Counted from the first letter of the stretch, positions 40,101 to 49,140 are shown. The stretch: DNA of 64,000 bases from Roseateles depolymerans (GCF_003387155.1 NZ_QUMT01000001.1:1491858-1555857); one strand, 5' to 3'. Made by a program: numbers and translations. The notes: generated by a model not told the origin, from the letters alone.

Positions 40101-42745
40101 CCGCACTTCAGTCGCGCACCGACTTCGCGGCGCTGTCGGATGCGGCGCGTCTGGGCCGCGGCAACCGCTCCCGCACCGATCGGGAAGATCCGGCCACGCT
40201 GGCGACCCAGGCCTTCCTGTATGCCCGCGCCAATCTCGAGCGCGCGCCGGGCGCCCCCGATGCCGCCCAGCATGCGGACTGCAAGCCCGCTTACGTCGCC
40301 CTGCGCAACGGCTTCACCGAAAGCGGCCAGGACAGCGACTTCCACAAGATGGCCAAACGGCTGCACAAGTTCGTCAAGTACATCGACCTGGCCTGCGCGA
40401 CACCGGTCGCCGACCCGGGGTTCATCGACCAGCTCAAGCATCCCGGGACTGCCCTGCGTCGCAAGCGCGGCAAGGACAAGACGCCGCTCAAGACCCTGAT
40501 GCAGGCTGGACCGCTGGGGTCCAACATCGGCACTGTGCCGGGCGAGCACGCCACCCGCCTGCGCAGTGCGCTGGACCGCAGCAAGACGGCCCTGACGTCG
40601 AGCCTGACGCAGCCGGCCACGCCGTTGACGCCGGAGCAGCGCACCGCCGGTCTGATGCGGCTGGCAGCCATGCAGCTGTGGGAGGCGCAAGTGCCGGAAA
40701 AACCGGGGCCCTTGCTGGATCTGTCCCAGGGCATCCGGTTGACGCCCGAGGCCGTGCTTGAGAAGGCCCATGCGCTGAACCAGAGCTTGTTCGGCCAGAA
40801 CGGCGCCACGCCGCCTGCGCTGCACGACGCCACGCTCCGCCGTGAAACCCAGGTGCATCGGGACGGGCCGCTGCTGCCCAAGACCTTGCAGCAGTGGCTG
40901 GCGGAGATGCCTGCTGCGCAACCCGCAGCCACCTCCACGCCATCGGCCCCCAGCGCAGCCACAAGCGCCCCCAGTGCCACCACAGCCACCACAGCCACCA
41001 CAGCCACCACCGCCACCACCGCCACCACCGCCACCACACCCACCACACCCACCACACCCACCACACCCACCACACCCACCACCACCGACCCGCTCGCCGA
41101 TCTGAAGAAGGACGTCGAGATCCTCCGCGGCAAGGCGGCCATCGACGACACACTCAGCGCCTTGCAGGACCAGTTCGACAAGGCGGATGTGGCGGGCCGC
41201 CGCGAGATCCTTCGCCAGGTGATGATCTCCGTGGTGGCGGGCGGCGACATGACCGACTACAGCGACGGCCGCAAGAACGGCATCGGCGGCAGCTTTGGTT
41301 ATCTGTCGGCGCAGGTCAAAGGCCTGGGCGGACTGACCACCGGCATCACGCCCGTGGGTGAATTCAACCTGGATCACGCCCGGACCGCGGTGCTCAAGGC
41401 AGGCGTGGCCTCCAACACCGGCGTGATCTTCCTGGGCAGCGAGACCAAGGTGACCGAGATGATCGGCGTGGGCGTGCGCGCCGGTGCGCAGGCGGGCGTG
41501 GTCAACATGAGCGCGCAGGCCATGGCCCGCCTGGGCGGCGCCCACCTGTTCACCAAAGGGCTGATGATCCGCACCAACAAGCAGGGCGAGGAGCACAAGG
41601 ACCTGGACCCGGCGCTGACCCAGACCATGAGCGCGTCCAACTGGAAGCGCATGAGCGAGCTGGTGGTGAACTCGGTCTTCGACCTCGCCGGCGAACCCGC
41701 GCGCGGCGCCGCCGCCACCCGCCCGAAGAATGGGGGCGAGATGTGGTCCCGCATGGTGGGCAAGGTCGGCGATTTCCGGGACATCTCCTTTGGCTGGAAC
41801 ACCGGGCAGTCCCACCAGGCCACCGCTTCGCTGGGGGTGGACGGCAACGTCGGCGTGAAGGCCGGACCCGTCGGGCGCTTCTCGGCGGCGGGGGGCGTGG
41901 GCGTGCGCACCACGCTGTTCAACCGCAGCAAGGCCCATGAGCGCTCCGGCGCGACGCAGACCTCACAGGCCGCCAGCAGCAGCCGCACCTCGCTGGGCGC
42001 CGCGCTGAGCGCAGGGTTCTCCCATCCGGCCATTTCAAAACAGGGGCAGCCGGACGTGGCTGTCTTTGCCCGGCACAAGGTGGGGGTGGAAACGGAGCTG
42101 GTGATCCAGGCGCAGAACGGCGCCGTGCGCATCACCACGATGGATGGCAAGGTGCAGCCCGGCATCTCCTACAAGCACCGCGAGTTCGCCGTCGAGGACG
42201 ATTTCATGAAGATGGTGAATTCGCAGCGGTCGCACTGGGAGCCACGCCTGGGCACGCGGCGTGAGGACGGGACCTTGGCCGGCGGCCGCGAAGCCCTGGA
42301 CGGATTCCTGCAGCAGGTGGCGAACCTGCCGCCGGGCAACAGCCGCATGTTCATTGAACGCAAGTGCCTCACCCAGGAAGCCGCCGACACCCTGACCGCC
42401 TGCATGCACCGGCTCGATGCCCTGGAGCGTCAGGCCGGCAACACACCGGCCAAGGCCGATCAGATCCAGGCCTTGCGCCAGCAGATCGCTGCACAGGTGG
42501 CGGACGAGTCGTCGTGGCAGCCCTTCCGCCTGTTCGTGAACCAGACCCAGCAACGCTCGCGCGAAAGCGGCTTCGGCGGAGAACACCGCGCCAGCGGGGC
42601 CAGCCCGGAAGACAAGAAGGCCGGGCCCAGCGGCTTTGCCGAACGTTTTCTGGGGGGCGGCCGCGTGACGCTGGGGGGCAAGATCAACACCGCCCACGGA
42701 GGTCGCGACCTGATCACGCTGGATGCCATGCCGCTGCGTGAGTGA
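37139..42745 (+). CDS. Giant candidate T3SS effector (AvrE/DspE-like by size and layout)
   Basis: An 1868-residue protein behind a perfect PIP box, the best candidate effector in the window. Residues 1-150 are Ser/Thr/Pro/Ala-rich, like type III signals. Residues 150-680 are long Ala/Gln-rich coiled coil interrupted by 8-residue repeats near 285-345 and Gly-Gln repeats near 540-560. A helical middle runs from about 750 to 1260. A Thr/Pro repeat linker (about 1280-1320) leads to a glycine-rich, alternating beta-strand region at about 1380-1640 (NGIGGSFGYLSAQVKGLGG; QATASLGVDGNVGVKAGP; FSAAGGVGVRTTLFNRS) that looks barrel-like. Length and barrel-like C end recall the AvrE/DspE/WtsE family, but I see no clear WxxxE motif, so the family is tentative. 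Confidence 0.6.
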   Translation: MSVFSRRNDPQPNAGQYPMQNLPADAAQSAAQSSASGAPGAPGTPTSTPAHPTPSVLPTTTAATGGLSGRSNTSGAPSRPQPRAGVPRGPQGQGLSTTGTPASTGSSSPPHALAANASAAQSTASVATAQPLPAPTITTQAARTQAHEAHREVPLRMDRQAGAQAALASAQSATQALTERQTKATASADTEAATRQATLHQAEQKLQAASAALPPLRQVVADHQQALDDNKAQATSLTQEHARLSQAPALAQARSDVAAAQARLDALKKGENPQGAGASGSGTAAASHTPSAATAQTASAATAQNPSAAASQNRSAAPARTPTAASAQTPTAATHQNPSSAPAQNPQQQLAQAEADLKHCQDTLQPLEAALKRVETALAQNTQDRSDIKKRLATAQDRVTAGERDLTQAQSHRDAAEAAVQQLQTARADLARVVNLQTTHIESHERDATTAATAAATVTQLHRDLSAASVRVADAATLAHQDHQRYQAQLPRARQAEEQLAAAQALLAPSGRLRTEVQRCQRDLDAARAASSQGEQSAQIGPGGQSGPGGQSGQIGQIGQGVQRAEQALTAAQAAVRSQEREVSRLSQDAQRAQGQLSTLRAAAESSQQALAAAEQARADLVGRADDADRTAQASAQARDRLQPAADAARDAIGHAVTGLCDALSAAATATPATPTAPTTPQTGNANTPSRTARAKNAVERTTQSLGNRIGPLKVDGTLGPFSASSSTNATTGFRDGLPPVKTVTTATDAGALRSVDRKAKTAAVSTAALLAGGPVGKPSAAQTPPAFGNAVAFSEEIGRMFGLADAGTAAHPVATRLADALLSHPNPDPVGRPDGHPLRHEQALLIATVLRSVTDDPATAAHLYNRLWSDPAPQLGGVQRRSAQPSPLQGLSDVSPPHDAAMQARVNEARRALAATSSGMEALLQLQGLSLPPKDDAHRRHAEQAVEMYKLGLRAETEVIRQLSTPRRGGHAPITVGLPQGSDEIHAALQSRTDFAALSDAARLGRGNRSRTDREDPATLATQAFLYARANLERAPGAPDAAQHADCKPAYVALRNGFTESGQDSDFHKMAKRLHKFVKYIDLACATPVADPGFIDQLKHPGTALRRKRGKDKTPLKTLMQAGPLGSNIGTVPGEHATRLRSALDRSKTALTSSLTQPATPLTPEQRTAGLMRLAAMQLWEAQVPEKPGPLLDLSQGIRLTPEAVLEKAHALNQSLFGQNGATPPALHDATLRRETQVHRDGPLLPKTLQQWLAEMPAAQPAATSTPSAPSAATSAPSATTATTATTATTATTATTATTPTTPTTPTTPTTPTTTDPLADLKKDVEILRGKAAIDDTLSALQDQFDKADVAGRREILRQVMISVVAGGDMTDYSDGRKNGIGGSFGYLSAQVKGLGGLTTGITPVGEFNLDHARTAVLKAGVASNTGVIFLGSETKVTEMIGVGVRAGAQAGVVNMSAQAMARLGGAHLFTKGLMIRTNKQGEEHKDLDPALTQTMSASNWKRMSELVVNSVFDLAGEPARGAAATRPKNGGEMWSRMVGKVGDFRDISFGWNTGQSHQATASLGVDGNVGVKAGPVGRFSAAGGVGVRTTLFNRSKAHERSGATQTSQAASSSRTSLGAALSAGFSHPAISKQGQPDVAVFARHKVGVETELVIQAQNGAVRITTMDGKVQPGISYKHREFAVEDDFMKMVNSQRSHWEPRLGTRREDGTLAGGREALDGFLQQVANLPPGNSRMFIERKCLTQEAADTLTACMHRLDALERQAGNTPAKADQIQALRQQIAAQVADESSWQPFRLFVNQTQQRSRESGFGGEHRASGASPEDKKAGPSGFAERFLGGGRVTLGGKINTAHGGRDLITLDAMPLRE
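40976..41086 (+). repeat. 9-base tandem repeats encoding a Thr-rich linker
   Basis: About a dozen 9-base units run without a gap, first of the type GCCACCACA/C (Ala-Thr-Thr) and then CCCACCACA (Pro-Thr-Thr). They lie in frame inside the giant effector just before its glycine-rich C-terminal region, so copy-number change would only alter linker length. Confidence 0.85.
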
Positions 42746-42886
42746 GGGTGGGCGCGGACAAAACTGCAGACTCGCTGTCGCATCTGCTGGCGCACGGCCT
42801 GGCTGCGCGAGTGCGCCCGCCAGGACAAGGCTGTGGGTGCGCGCCTGCGAAGGGATCGCCCCCGGCCGGTCCGGCGCGTCAGTGCG

Positions 42887-43975
42887 TCAGTGATCGTCCG
42901 CCAGCGCCGTCTCAAAGGCCAGCCGCGGCCCCGGTGCCTCGGCCGGCACACAGCTCGGTCGCCGGGCATCCCGCTCGACCAGTAGCCGCCGTGGTCGCGG
43001 CGGTACCGCACGCCGGACCTGGAAGATCTCCGCCAAATTGGCGTTCGGCCGCAGCAGCGGTCGAAGGCAGGCGGCCGGCCCCGTCAGCAGCGGCGTCACG
43101 CCGGGCCCGTGCCCGGCCACGGTGGAATCGCCATGCACGATCACGCCGATGGTCACGCGGCTCTCCCGGAAAATCGGACCCCGCCGCACATCCGCGCCAA
43201 TGATGGCCACCATGTCCCCAAACCTCAGACTGGTCAGCTTCCACCGCTCGCGGCTGGGACGGTCCGCCAGCTGGATGTCGTAGTCGCCGCGCCAGGCGGT
43301 GTTCTTCCCCAGGCCCGATCCCATCAGCCGGGCCGGCACCAGATGCGTCACCGGCACATGCAGCCGACCGTCCTGCTCCAGCACGCCCCAGCGTCCCAGC
43401 AGGGCCGGGTCACAGTTCAGCACCTCGATCTTGGGGTATTGCAGCAGCCTCAGCCCCAGCCCGTGCGAGCGGATGCCGATGCGGTCGCCGATGGCCAGCT
43501 TCTCCAGCACCGGTGTGGGGAAGTCGACCATCACATGGTTCACGCCGCCATGCTTGCCGGTGACCAGCCCCCGCTGGCCGCGGCAGCGGCCGCTCAGCAC
43601 CTCGGCGACATTGCCGACGCAGGCATAGGTCATCAGCGCCGTGTTGGGGCCGTCGCGCGGCCCCACGATCTCCCGGCTGTTGTTGTGCAGCGAGACGCCG
43701 GGCTCGATGTGGTCGCCCGCCAGGCCCACGCACAGGTCGCCAATGCGCCGGTTGAGCACGATGCCGCCGGTGCCGGGCAACACCCGCGGCACCCCGTCGT
43801 GTCCGATGCGATAGGGCGCCGTGCCCGCAACCGGATGGGCGATCTGCCCCTGGACCGACACGATCACCAGGTCCTCCCGGTTCAGCCGGGGGCCGCCCGG
43901 TCGGTCGGGCGCCAGGCGCTGGGGGGATGTCCGAAGCGGTGTCATTGGGGCCCGCGGTGGGTCGCTCCACATCAT
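42887..43975 (-). CDS. DUF4438 domain protein, last gene of the unknown operon
   Basis: A 362-residue protein of the DUF4438 family, recognised from VSVQGQIAHPVAG, YRIGHDGVPRVLPGTGGI, DHIEPGVSLHN and the glycine-rich RGQRGLVTGKHGGVNHVMVDF. The function of this family is not known; the dense Gly/His/Asp pattern suggests a compact beta-rich metal- or nucleotide-binding fold. The ATG at 43975 follows GGAGAA, 14 bases after the previous gene. A Pro/Arg-rich tail of about 60 residues follows the domain (starts near AEIFQVRRAVPPRP). It closes an eight-gene run on the minus strand. Confidence 0.75.
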   Translation of the reverse strand: MMWSDPPRAPMTPLRTSPQRLAPDRPGGPRLNREDLVIVSVQGQIAHPVAGTAPYRIGHDGVPRVLPGTGGIVLNRRIGDLCVGLAGDHIEPGVSLHNNSREIVGPRDGPNTALMTYACVGNVAEVLSGRCRGQRGLVTGKHGGVNHVMVDFPTPVLEKLAIGDRIGIRSHGLGLRLLQYPKIEVLNCDPALLGRWGVLEQDGRLHVPVTHLVPARLMGSGLGKNTAWRGDYDIQLADRPSRERWKLTSLRFGDMVAIIGADVRRGPIFRESRVTIGVIVHGDSTVAGHGPGVTPLLTGPAACLRPLLRPNANLAEIFQVRRAVPPRPRRLLVERDARRPSCVPAEAPGPRLAFETALADDH

Positions 43976-43989
43976 GCTTCTCCGGTTGC

Positions 43990-45099
43990 CTAGAGCAGGT
44001 ACCACCACACCTGGGCGTGCTGCCAGGGGTCGGGCGGGTTGGGGTCGTCGTCGAGGTCGGTCTCCGATTCGCAGTCGTCTGCAGAAGAGGTGTCTTCAGT
44101 CGGTGCTTCTTCGGCCTGTGCGTGTGCAATCGGTGCGTGTGCAAGCGTTGCGTCTGGCGCCGGCTCCCCCAGACCCGCCACCACATGCATCACGGCCAAG
44201 GGAGGCAATTGCTGAGCCAGCGTCGCCAGGCCGGCACGGGCCAAGGCCTCGCGAAGCAGCAGGCGTTCCGTGACGAAGAGGGTTTCGGGGGCCTCATCCG
44301 ACGCGGCGGGTCTCTTCCCCTGGCTGCCGACGCCCCTGACGCGAAACCCCAGCTGCCGCGCCAGCGCCACCAGGGCAGGTTCGCGACCCCGAGCCGCAGC
44401 GCACAGCACCAGCGCGCCCTCCAGCACGGCCGACAGACTCATTGCATCCAACGCCGCCCGGCGCCAGTCGATGCCCTGCCACGGCGATCGCAGGGCCAGC
44501 CCGCGGTGCTCCGCCCGCAGCTCCAGGCTCCGCTGCATCAGCTCGAACTGGTCGAACAGGCTGAGGTCCTCCACGTCCCGCAGCTGCGACTCGGCGATGC
44601 GGTCCCCCACCCATCGCAGCACCCAGGCGCTTTCATCGGTCCGCTCCCGCAGCTGGATCCAGCGGGTGAGGGCAGTGGGGCTGATGGCCGCGGTGGCGTC
44701 GTCCTGGCTCTTGTCGTGCTTCTCGTCCCGGGTCTCATCCGCCATGCGGTTCTGGGCCTGGCCGGCGGCGTCGCGGGACCGCGCCTGCGCGGGTGCTGGC
44801 AGGGGGGCCTGCCGGGCGTCGCCGCTCGACACGGCGCGAAGACGCACGGGGTACTGGCGCAGCGCTCGCAGATCCGCCAGGTCGATCGGACCTGACCCGC
44901 CCAGGCTCGGTACCCGGCCCGTCAGCAGCTCGCTGTTGTCCAGCGCTTCCCAGAAGCTGCGGGTCAGCCAGGGTTCCACCACCGCCACCAGCCGCAGGGC
45001 CAGCGTCGGTCCCTGCGCATGGGTCAGCAGCAGCGATGGCTCCAGCACACAGGGCAGCCGCCGCTGGTCCACATGCACCGACACATCTGCGCGCCGCAT
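43990..45099 (-). CDS. Unknown protein of the eight-gene operon (369 residues)
   Basis: A 369-residue cytoplasmic protein I do not recognise. It begins MRRADVSVHVDQRRLPCVLE, has a charged Asp/Glu/Lys-rich linker near residues 115-135, a helical middle (WVLRWVGDRIAESQLRDVED; LSLFDQFELMQRSLELRAE), and ends in an acidic stretch (DDCESETDLDDDPNPPDP) followed by an aromatic tail WQHAQVWWYLL. The beta-like opening segment and aromatic end are reminiscent of structural proteins, but nothing proves it. It lies 66 bases after its upstream neighbour and 14 before the DUF4438 gene. Confidence 0.75.
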   Translation of the reverse strand: MRRADVSVHVDQRRLPCVLEPSLLLTHAQGPTLALRLVAVVEPWLTRSFWEALDNSELLTGRVPSLGGSGPIDLADLRALRQYPVRLRAVSSGDARQAPLPAPAQARSRDAAGQAQNRMADETRDEKHDKSQDDATAAISPTALTRWIQLRERTDESAWVLRWVGDRIAESQLRDVEDLSLFDQFELMQRSLELRAEHRGLALRSPWQGIDWRRAALDAMSLSAVLEGALVLCAAARGREPALVALARQLGFRVRGVGSQGKRPAASDEAPETLFVTERLLLREALARAGLATLAQQLPPLAVMHVVAGLGEPAPDATLAHAPIAHAQAEEAPTEDTSSADDCESETDLDDDPNPPDPWQHAQVWWYLL

Positions 45100-45165
45100 G
45101 GGTCACCTCCTGGAGGACACTGTGGGTTGCGGGGGCATCGGTGAGCCAGGCAGACGCCGCGCGGC

Positions 45166-46248
45166 TCAGGCGGCCTGTGGCACGCCCAGCACGCTTTGCA
45201 GCGCAGGCGTCACGCCCGGGAAGCCGCGGCCTTCCGGCGTCATCCGGTACGCCGCGATCCAGGCCTCCGCATGCGCGCCCATCGGCCGCACCACGTTCTG
45301 GAACAGGATCGGATCCACCGCCGTCTTGAAGTCGTTGTCCGCCACGAACTGCAGCACACGCCGACCGCTCTCCGCCATCTTCGCCCGCTGCGAGGGCTCG
45401 GCCACGCCGCCCAGGTAGCGGTTGGAGACGATCTCCACCACGTCCCACTTGGTGTTGGCGTCAAAGGCCTTCTTGATGTCGGGCGCGTCCAGCAGCTTGA
45501 GCACCTGGATCAGGTAGTGGCCGGTTTCCATGGCCAGCGCGAAGATGTTGCCGTAGGTGGAGCGGTCCAGTGCGTAGCGCAGGTCCAGGCCGATGCGCTG
45601 GATGGTGCCGACGCTGCCGAAGGGCCGCTGGTCGATCAATTGGCCGCCGCGGATGACCTCGCCGATCAGCAGGTCGCGGAAGTACTGCCCCACCGCCACC
45701 ATGAAACCCACGATCTGCCGGTGGAAGTTGCGGTTCACCACCGCGCCGGCCGGCGGTTGGGCGGAGCCGTAGTTGAAGGCGCGCCGGTAGGCGATCATGC
45801 GGTCGTTGCGGGTGTAGCGCAGGGGCTTCCACTTCTCCAGCAGATAGAGCCCGCGGGCACCGGGGCCACGCTGGATGCGCATCTTGCCCAGGCGGAACAG
45901 CCGCAGCAGCGTCTCCACCACCTCGAAGATCTTCATCCGCTCGTGCTGGTAGATGAAGTAGAGCTCGGCCGCCGCATGCAGCTGGCTGGGCACCACCGCA
46001 TCGTCGAAGTCCGGGGTGACGTAGGGGTAGGCGATTTTGTCGAAGCCGACATTGCCCTGCGGGCCCATGCCCAGCAGGTCGAAGAAGCCGCTGTCACTGT
46101 CGCCGGCGGACTTGCCCAGCAGCTCGCTGAAGCGCTGCTCGAACTGGCTGGAGATCGCGCCGCGCTGTTCGGGTGGCAGGCCGGCCACCTGCTCCTGCAG
46201 GAAGGTTTCCCACAGCCGCTGAATGGTTTCGGTAGTCTGGAAGCTCAT
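45166..46248 (-). CDS. Unknown protein of the eight-gene operon (360 residues)
   Basis: A 360-residue protein of no recognised family, well-ordered throughout with balanced composition. Notable stretches are TETIQRLWETFLQEQVAGLP, FDKIAYPYVTPDFDD, LYFIYQHERMKIFEVVETLL and NYGSAQPPAGAVVNRNFHRQ. The predicted make-up is mostly alpha-helical, with no signal peptide or membrane helix. AGGAG lies before the ATG at 46248. The high share of aromatic and charged residues on amphipathic helices suggests a protein that works in a complex with its neighbours. Function unknown. Confidence 0.8.
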   Translation of the reverse strand: MSFQTTETIQRLWETFLQEQVAGLPPEQRGAISSQFEQRFSELLGKSAGDSDSGFFDLLGMGPQGNVGFDKIAYPYVTPDFDDAVVPSQLHAAAELYFIYQHERMKIFEVVETLLRLFRLGKMRIQRGPGARGLYLLEKWKPLRYTRNDRMIAYRRAFNYGSAQPPAGAVVNRNFHRQIVGFMVAVGQYFRDLLIGEVIRGGQLIDQRPFGSVGTIQRIGLDLRYALDRSTYGNIFALAMETGHYLIQVLKLLDAPDIKKAFDANTKWDVVEIVSNRYLGGVAEPSQRAKMAESGRRVLQFVADNDFKTAVDPILFQNVVRPMGAHAEAWIAAYRMTPEGRGFPGVTPALQSVLGVPQAA

Positions 46249-46324
46249 CTTGCACTCCTGATGGGGCCGGTTTGGGGGCGTTGTGCTGGAGGGATGTCCC
46301 GGTAGGGGGTGGAGGGGCGCGGCG

Positions 46325-47095
46325 TCAGTCCGCCAGGCCCATGGTGGAGCCGTTGTCTTCTTCGGCATCCGGTTCGTGGAAGACCAGCGTGACGTCGTAT
46401 TCAAAGGCGATCAGCTGGCCCAGCCGTTCGCGTCGGTCTTCGGGCAGCAGGGCCGGCGTGCCCACCGCCAGCGGGTCGCCCAGCGCCATGAAGCGATCCA
46501 GCCAGTCGCCGCCGCCGTCGTCCAGGTGCTTGAGCAGCTCGCCGGTGCGACCGCTGATTTCCTCTTTGCGCCATTTCTCCATGGCCCGGTTCAGGGCACC
46601 GTTCCTGGTGGTCCCGTCCAGCAGCAGATGGCGAAGCCGGTCCACCGAGGCGAGCACGACCAGGCCGTTTTCGTCCGGGGTGGCGGCCTCGCTGGGGCCG
46701 GGGTCGTCCTCATCATCCTCGTCGTCATCGTCGTCGTCCGCGGCCAGCTCGTTGAGCGCGGTGGCGCAGTCGTGGAGCGCGGTGGCCAGCGGCCCCTGGT
46801 CGCCCAGCACCAGGTTCATGTTCGCGGCGGATTCCGCCACGCTGACTGCCCGGCCACTGCGCGAATCGCTCAGCAGCGCGGCCAGCGTCTGGGTCAGCAG
46901 GCTGAGCTGGCTCGACAGCGTCTGCTGTGGGTCGTCGCCGACCAGGCGCCGCGTCAGGGTCTGGAGGCTGCCGGTGGTGGCGTCGCGTTCCACCGCGGCC
47001 TCCTGGATCAGCGTGCTGCGCGGAAGGGTGAGGACACGGTCCCGCCACAGGTCGAAGGTGGTGGGCTGCAAGGGGGTCAACCGGATGCTGGGCAT
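46325..47095 (-). CDS. Unknown acidic-linker protein of the eight-gene operon (256 residues)
   Basis: A 256-residue protein with AGGAG before the ATG at 47095 (MPSIRLTPLQPTTFDLWRDR). It has two ordered halves joined by a run of Asp and Glu (about residues 120-135, nine or more acidic residues in a row). The first half is helical (TLSSQLSLLTQTLAALLSDS), the second ends in beta-like RLGQLIAFEYDVTLVFHEPD. No signal peptide, membrane helix or known motif. The acidic linker matches the acidic theme of the operon's first two proteins. Confidence 0.75.
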   Translation of the reverse strand: MPSIRLTPLQPTTFDLWRDRVLTLPRSTLIQEAAVERDATTGSLQTLTRRLVGDDPQQTLSSQLSLLTQTLAALLSDSRSGRAVSVAESAANMNLVLGDQGPLATALHDCATALNELAADDDDDDEDDEDDPGPSEAATPDENGLVVLASVDRLRHLLLDGTTRNGALNRAMEKWRKEEISGRTGELLKHLDDGGGDWLDRFMALGDPLAVGTPALLPEDRRERLGQLIAFEYDVTLVFHEPDAEEDNGSTMGLAD

Positions 47096-47147
47096 GACGA
47101 AGCTCCTGGAGAAAGGGGTGGGGACGCGGGTGGGGTGTTGCGCCGCC

Positions 47148-49106
47148 TCAAGGCTTGAGCGCAATGACCTCCAGCGATTCCTCGAAGTGCGGCGGGATGC
47201 GCAGCGGTGTCGGCGAGCTGTCGAACGGGATCTCGCTGGGCAGGTGCTCGGTCGCGGCGGACAGGAAGCCGATCGCCCGGTCGACCATCAGGCTCAGGCA
47301 GCCACTGGCCTCGCTGGGCAGGGACGGGTTGTTGAAGACACGCTCCACCGGCACATACCCGGTCGTCATCTGGCTCACCACCGAGCGCCATTCCTGGTCG
47401 GTCTGCTTGATGAGCGCCAGCTCCTCCTTGAGGATGCGGCCAAAGCTGTAGCCCGAACCGGCACCGGCCGTCCAGTCCTCCGTGCCCCGGACCCAGTGGT
47501 TGAAGCGCTCCTGGGTGTTGCCGTCGCCCCACCATGCGCCTTGCAGGTAGATGCCGGAAGGCCGCGGACGCAGCAGGCCGCGAAGGTTGTCCAGCAGGTC
47601 GGTGATCGTCTGCGGACGGCCCGTGTTGCGGGGCACGTACTCGTTCAGATAGTCCGGGCGGGCCAGGGTGGCCGCGGTGGACGTGGGCTTCCAGGGCCAG
47701 TTCTGGGTGGCCCGCAGGTCGAGCGATCCCAGGCCCGGCATGGCATAGGTGACCGCCGGGGGCAGGACCGGCGTGGACTCCGGCAGCACCGCATCCAGCA
47801 GCAGGCTGTAGGCGGCGGCGCGGGCCTCGGGCACGCCGAAGTCCTCGGTGTCGCTGCCCACGCAGTAGTAGTCGATGGCGCGATCCAGCGAGAACACCAG
47901 GCTGTCCAGCACCGTCTGGGTGAGCACGCGGTTCTCGTCGCAGGCGCACTGGGTCAGGTTGTCCAGCACCCGAGCCAGGGCCCCGCGAAGGTTCACCAGC
48001 TCCATCAGTCGCAGTTCCGCCTTGCTGATGGTGGCGGAACCGTAGAGGCCGTAGTTCAGCACCGTGGGACGCGCCACTCGCAGCAGGCGGAAGCCGCCGG
48101 CCTGCGCGAAGCCGCCCAGGAACAGCATCATGGCCTCGTGCAGGGCCGCCAGCTCGGGTGAGCTGCGGGCCACCGGTTGCAGCGTGATCTGCACGAAGCG
48201 GTAGAGACGGTTGATCGGGGCCCAGGCCGATGCGCCGATGGAACGCAGACCGTAGGGCGTGCCACCACTGGCCAGTTGCACCAGCTGGTCCAGGGTCCGG
48301 CTCATTTCCGATTCGCTCATCAGCGACCGCAGGTCACCCTGGCCATTGGCTTCGAACTGCTGGCTGAGCGTGCGGTAGGCGCGAATGCCGCGCGGCCACT
48401 GGCCGGGCTGGGACGCCATGCCGCCGGACCCGTCCACCAGGCGCAGGGCGTTGAGTACCGCATCGCGCCGGGCCTGCAGCTCGGCATAGGACACCTGCAG
48501 CAGGAAGCGACCGCCGGAGAAGCCGATGTTGGCCATCGACTCGCCCATCAGCACCAGCAGCACGGCGCTGACCTCGTCCAGGCTCATGGCCAGGGAACGG
48601 AAGTCGCGGTTCAGCTCCGGCTCCAGCGCGCCGACGAGCCGGGACAGCCGGGCGTATTCCCCGAGCTGGCGCCGCATGGCGAAGGCGGTGTCGCGGCGCT
48701 GCGGATCCAGCCCCAGCCGCGCGCTGGCCACGCCTTCCTCGATGGAGCGCTGGATGATGGTCTGCCAGCCCTCCAGCTCGGGACGGATGTCCTTGCTGTA
48801 GGTGGAGCGCAGCAACTGCGTCAGGTCGGCGTCCACATCGCTGCGGGCCTGGTCCAGGTCGATGTCGCTGGCCGTCTGCGTCTGCACGCCGACCGGCCGC
48901 ACGATGGGCGTCTGCAGGAAGGGCAGGCCGCGAGATTCACCTTCGATGGCCTGGGCACGCGGGCTGGCCTGGTAACGGTCGGCCAGGGCGCGGGCGATCT
49001 GCTCCGGGTCACTCGGGTCCCCCACCTTCAGCTCCCGCCGCAGCAGGTTGTCAATGCTCTGGCTGGCGGCCTTGGGATCGGGGGAGGGCGTGAGGAAGGT
49101 AGACAT
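47148..49106 (-). CDS. Unknown large protein of the eight-gene operon (652 residues)
   Basis: A 652-residue, mostly helical protein of no recognised family. It begins MSTFLTPSPDPKAASQSIDN with GAGGTG upstream of the ATG. Distinct segments are KDIRPELEGWQTIIQRSIEE (about 105-125), the hydrophobic DEVSAVLLVLMGESMANIGF (about 175-195), ALHEAMMLFLGGFAQAGGF (about 325), and NLTQCACDENRVLTQTVLDS (about 385-405) with two close cysteines. The hydrophobic stretches are too short or interrupted to be certain membrane helices. It is the largest product of the operon and could be its scaffold; that is a guess from size. Confidence 0.8.
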   Translation of the reverse strand: MSTFLTPSPDPKAASQSIDNLLRRELKVGDPSDPEQIARALADRYQASPRAQAIEGESRGLPFLQTPIVRPVGVQTQTASDIDLDQARSDVDADLTQLLRSTYSKDIRPELEGWQTIIQRSIEEGVASARLGLDPQRRDTAFAMRRQLGEYARLSRLVGALEPELNRDFRSLAMSLDEVSAVLLVLMGESMANIGFSGGRFLLQVSYAELQARRDAVLNALRLVDGSGGMASQPGQWPRGIRAYRTLSQQFEANGQGDLRSLMSESEMSRTLDQLVQLASGGTPYGLRSIGASAWAPINRLYRFVQITLQPVARSSPELAALHEAMMLFLGGFAQAGGFRLLRVARPTVLNYGLYGSATISKAELRLMELVNLRGALARVLDNLTQCACDENRVLTQTVLDSLVFSLDRAIDYYCVGSDTEDFGVPEARAAAYSLLLDAVLPESTPVLPPAVTYAMPGLGSLDLRATQNWPWKPTSTAATLARPDYLNEYVPRNTGRPQTITDLLDNLRGLLRPRPSGIYLQGAWWGDGNTQERFNHWVRGTEDWTAGAGSGYSFGRILKEELALIKQTDQEWRSVVSQMTTGYVPVERVFNNPSLPSEASGCLSLMVDRAIGFLSAATEHLPSEIPFDSSPTPLRIPPHFEESLEVIALKP

Positions 49107-49140
49107 GGTTCACCTCGGGGTCGGGATCGTTGTGCAGAGG

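Noticed and set aside
40976-41086. Regular short repeats that might suggest a CRISPR or a variable-number locus outside genes
   Set aside because: The repeats are 9 bases, contiguous, in frame and without spacers; they encode a linker in the effector.
39350-41938. An 862-codon minus-strand frame opposite the giant effector
   Set aside because: Low-complexity His/Gly-rich product including a Gly-Cys run that simply mirrors the Thr repeats of the effector.
37139-42745. WxxxE motif expected of AvrE-family effectors
   Set aside because: I looked through the tryptophans of the protein and found none with Glu at the fourth following position that I could trust, so AvrE membership is left tentative.
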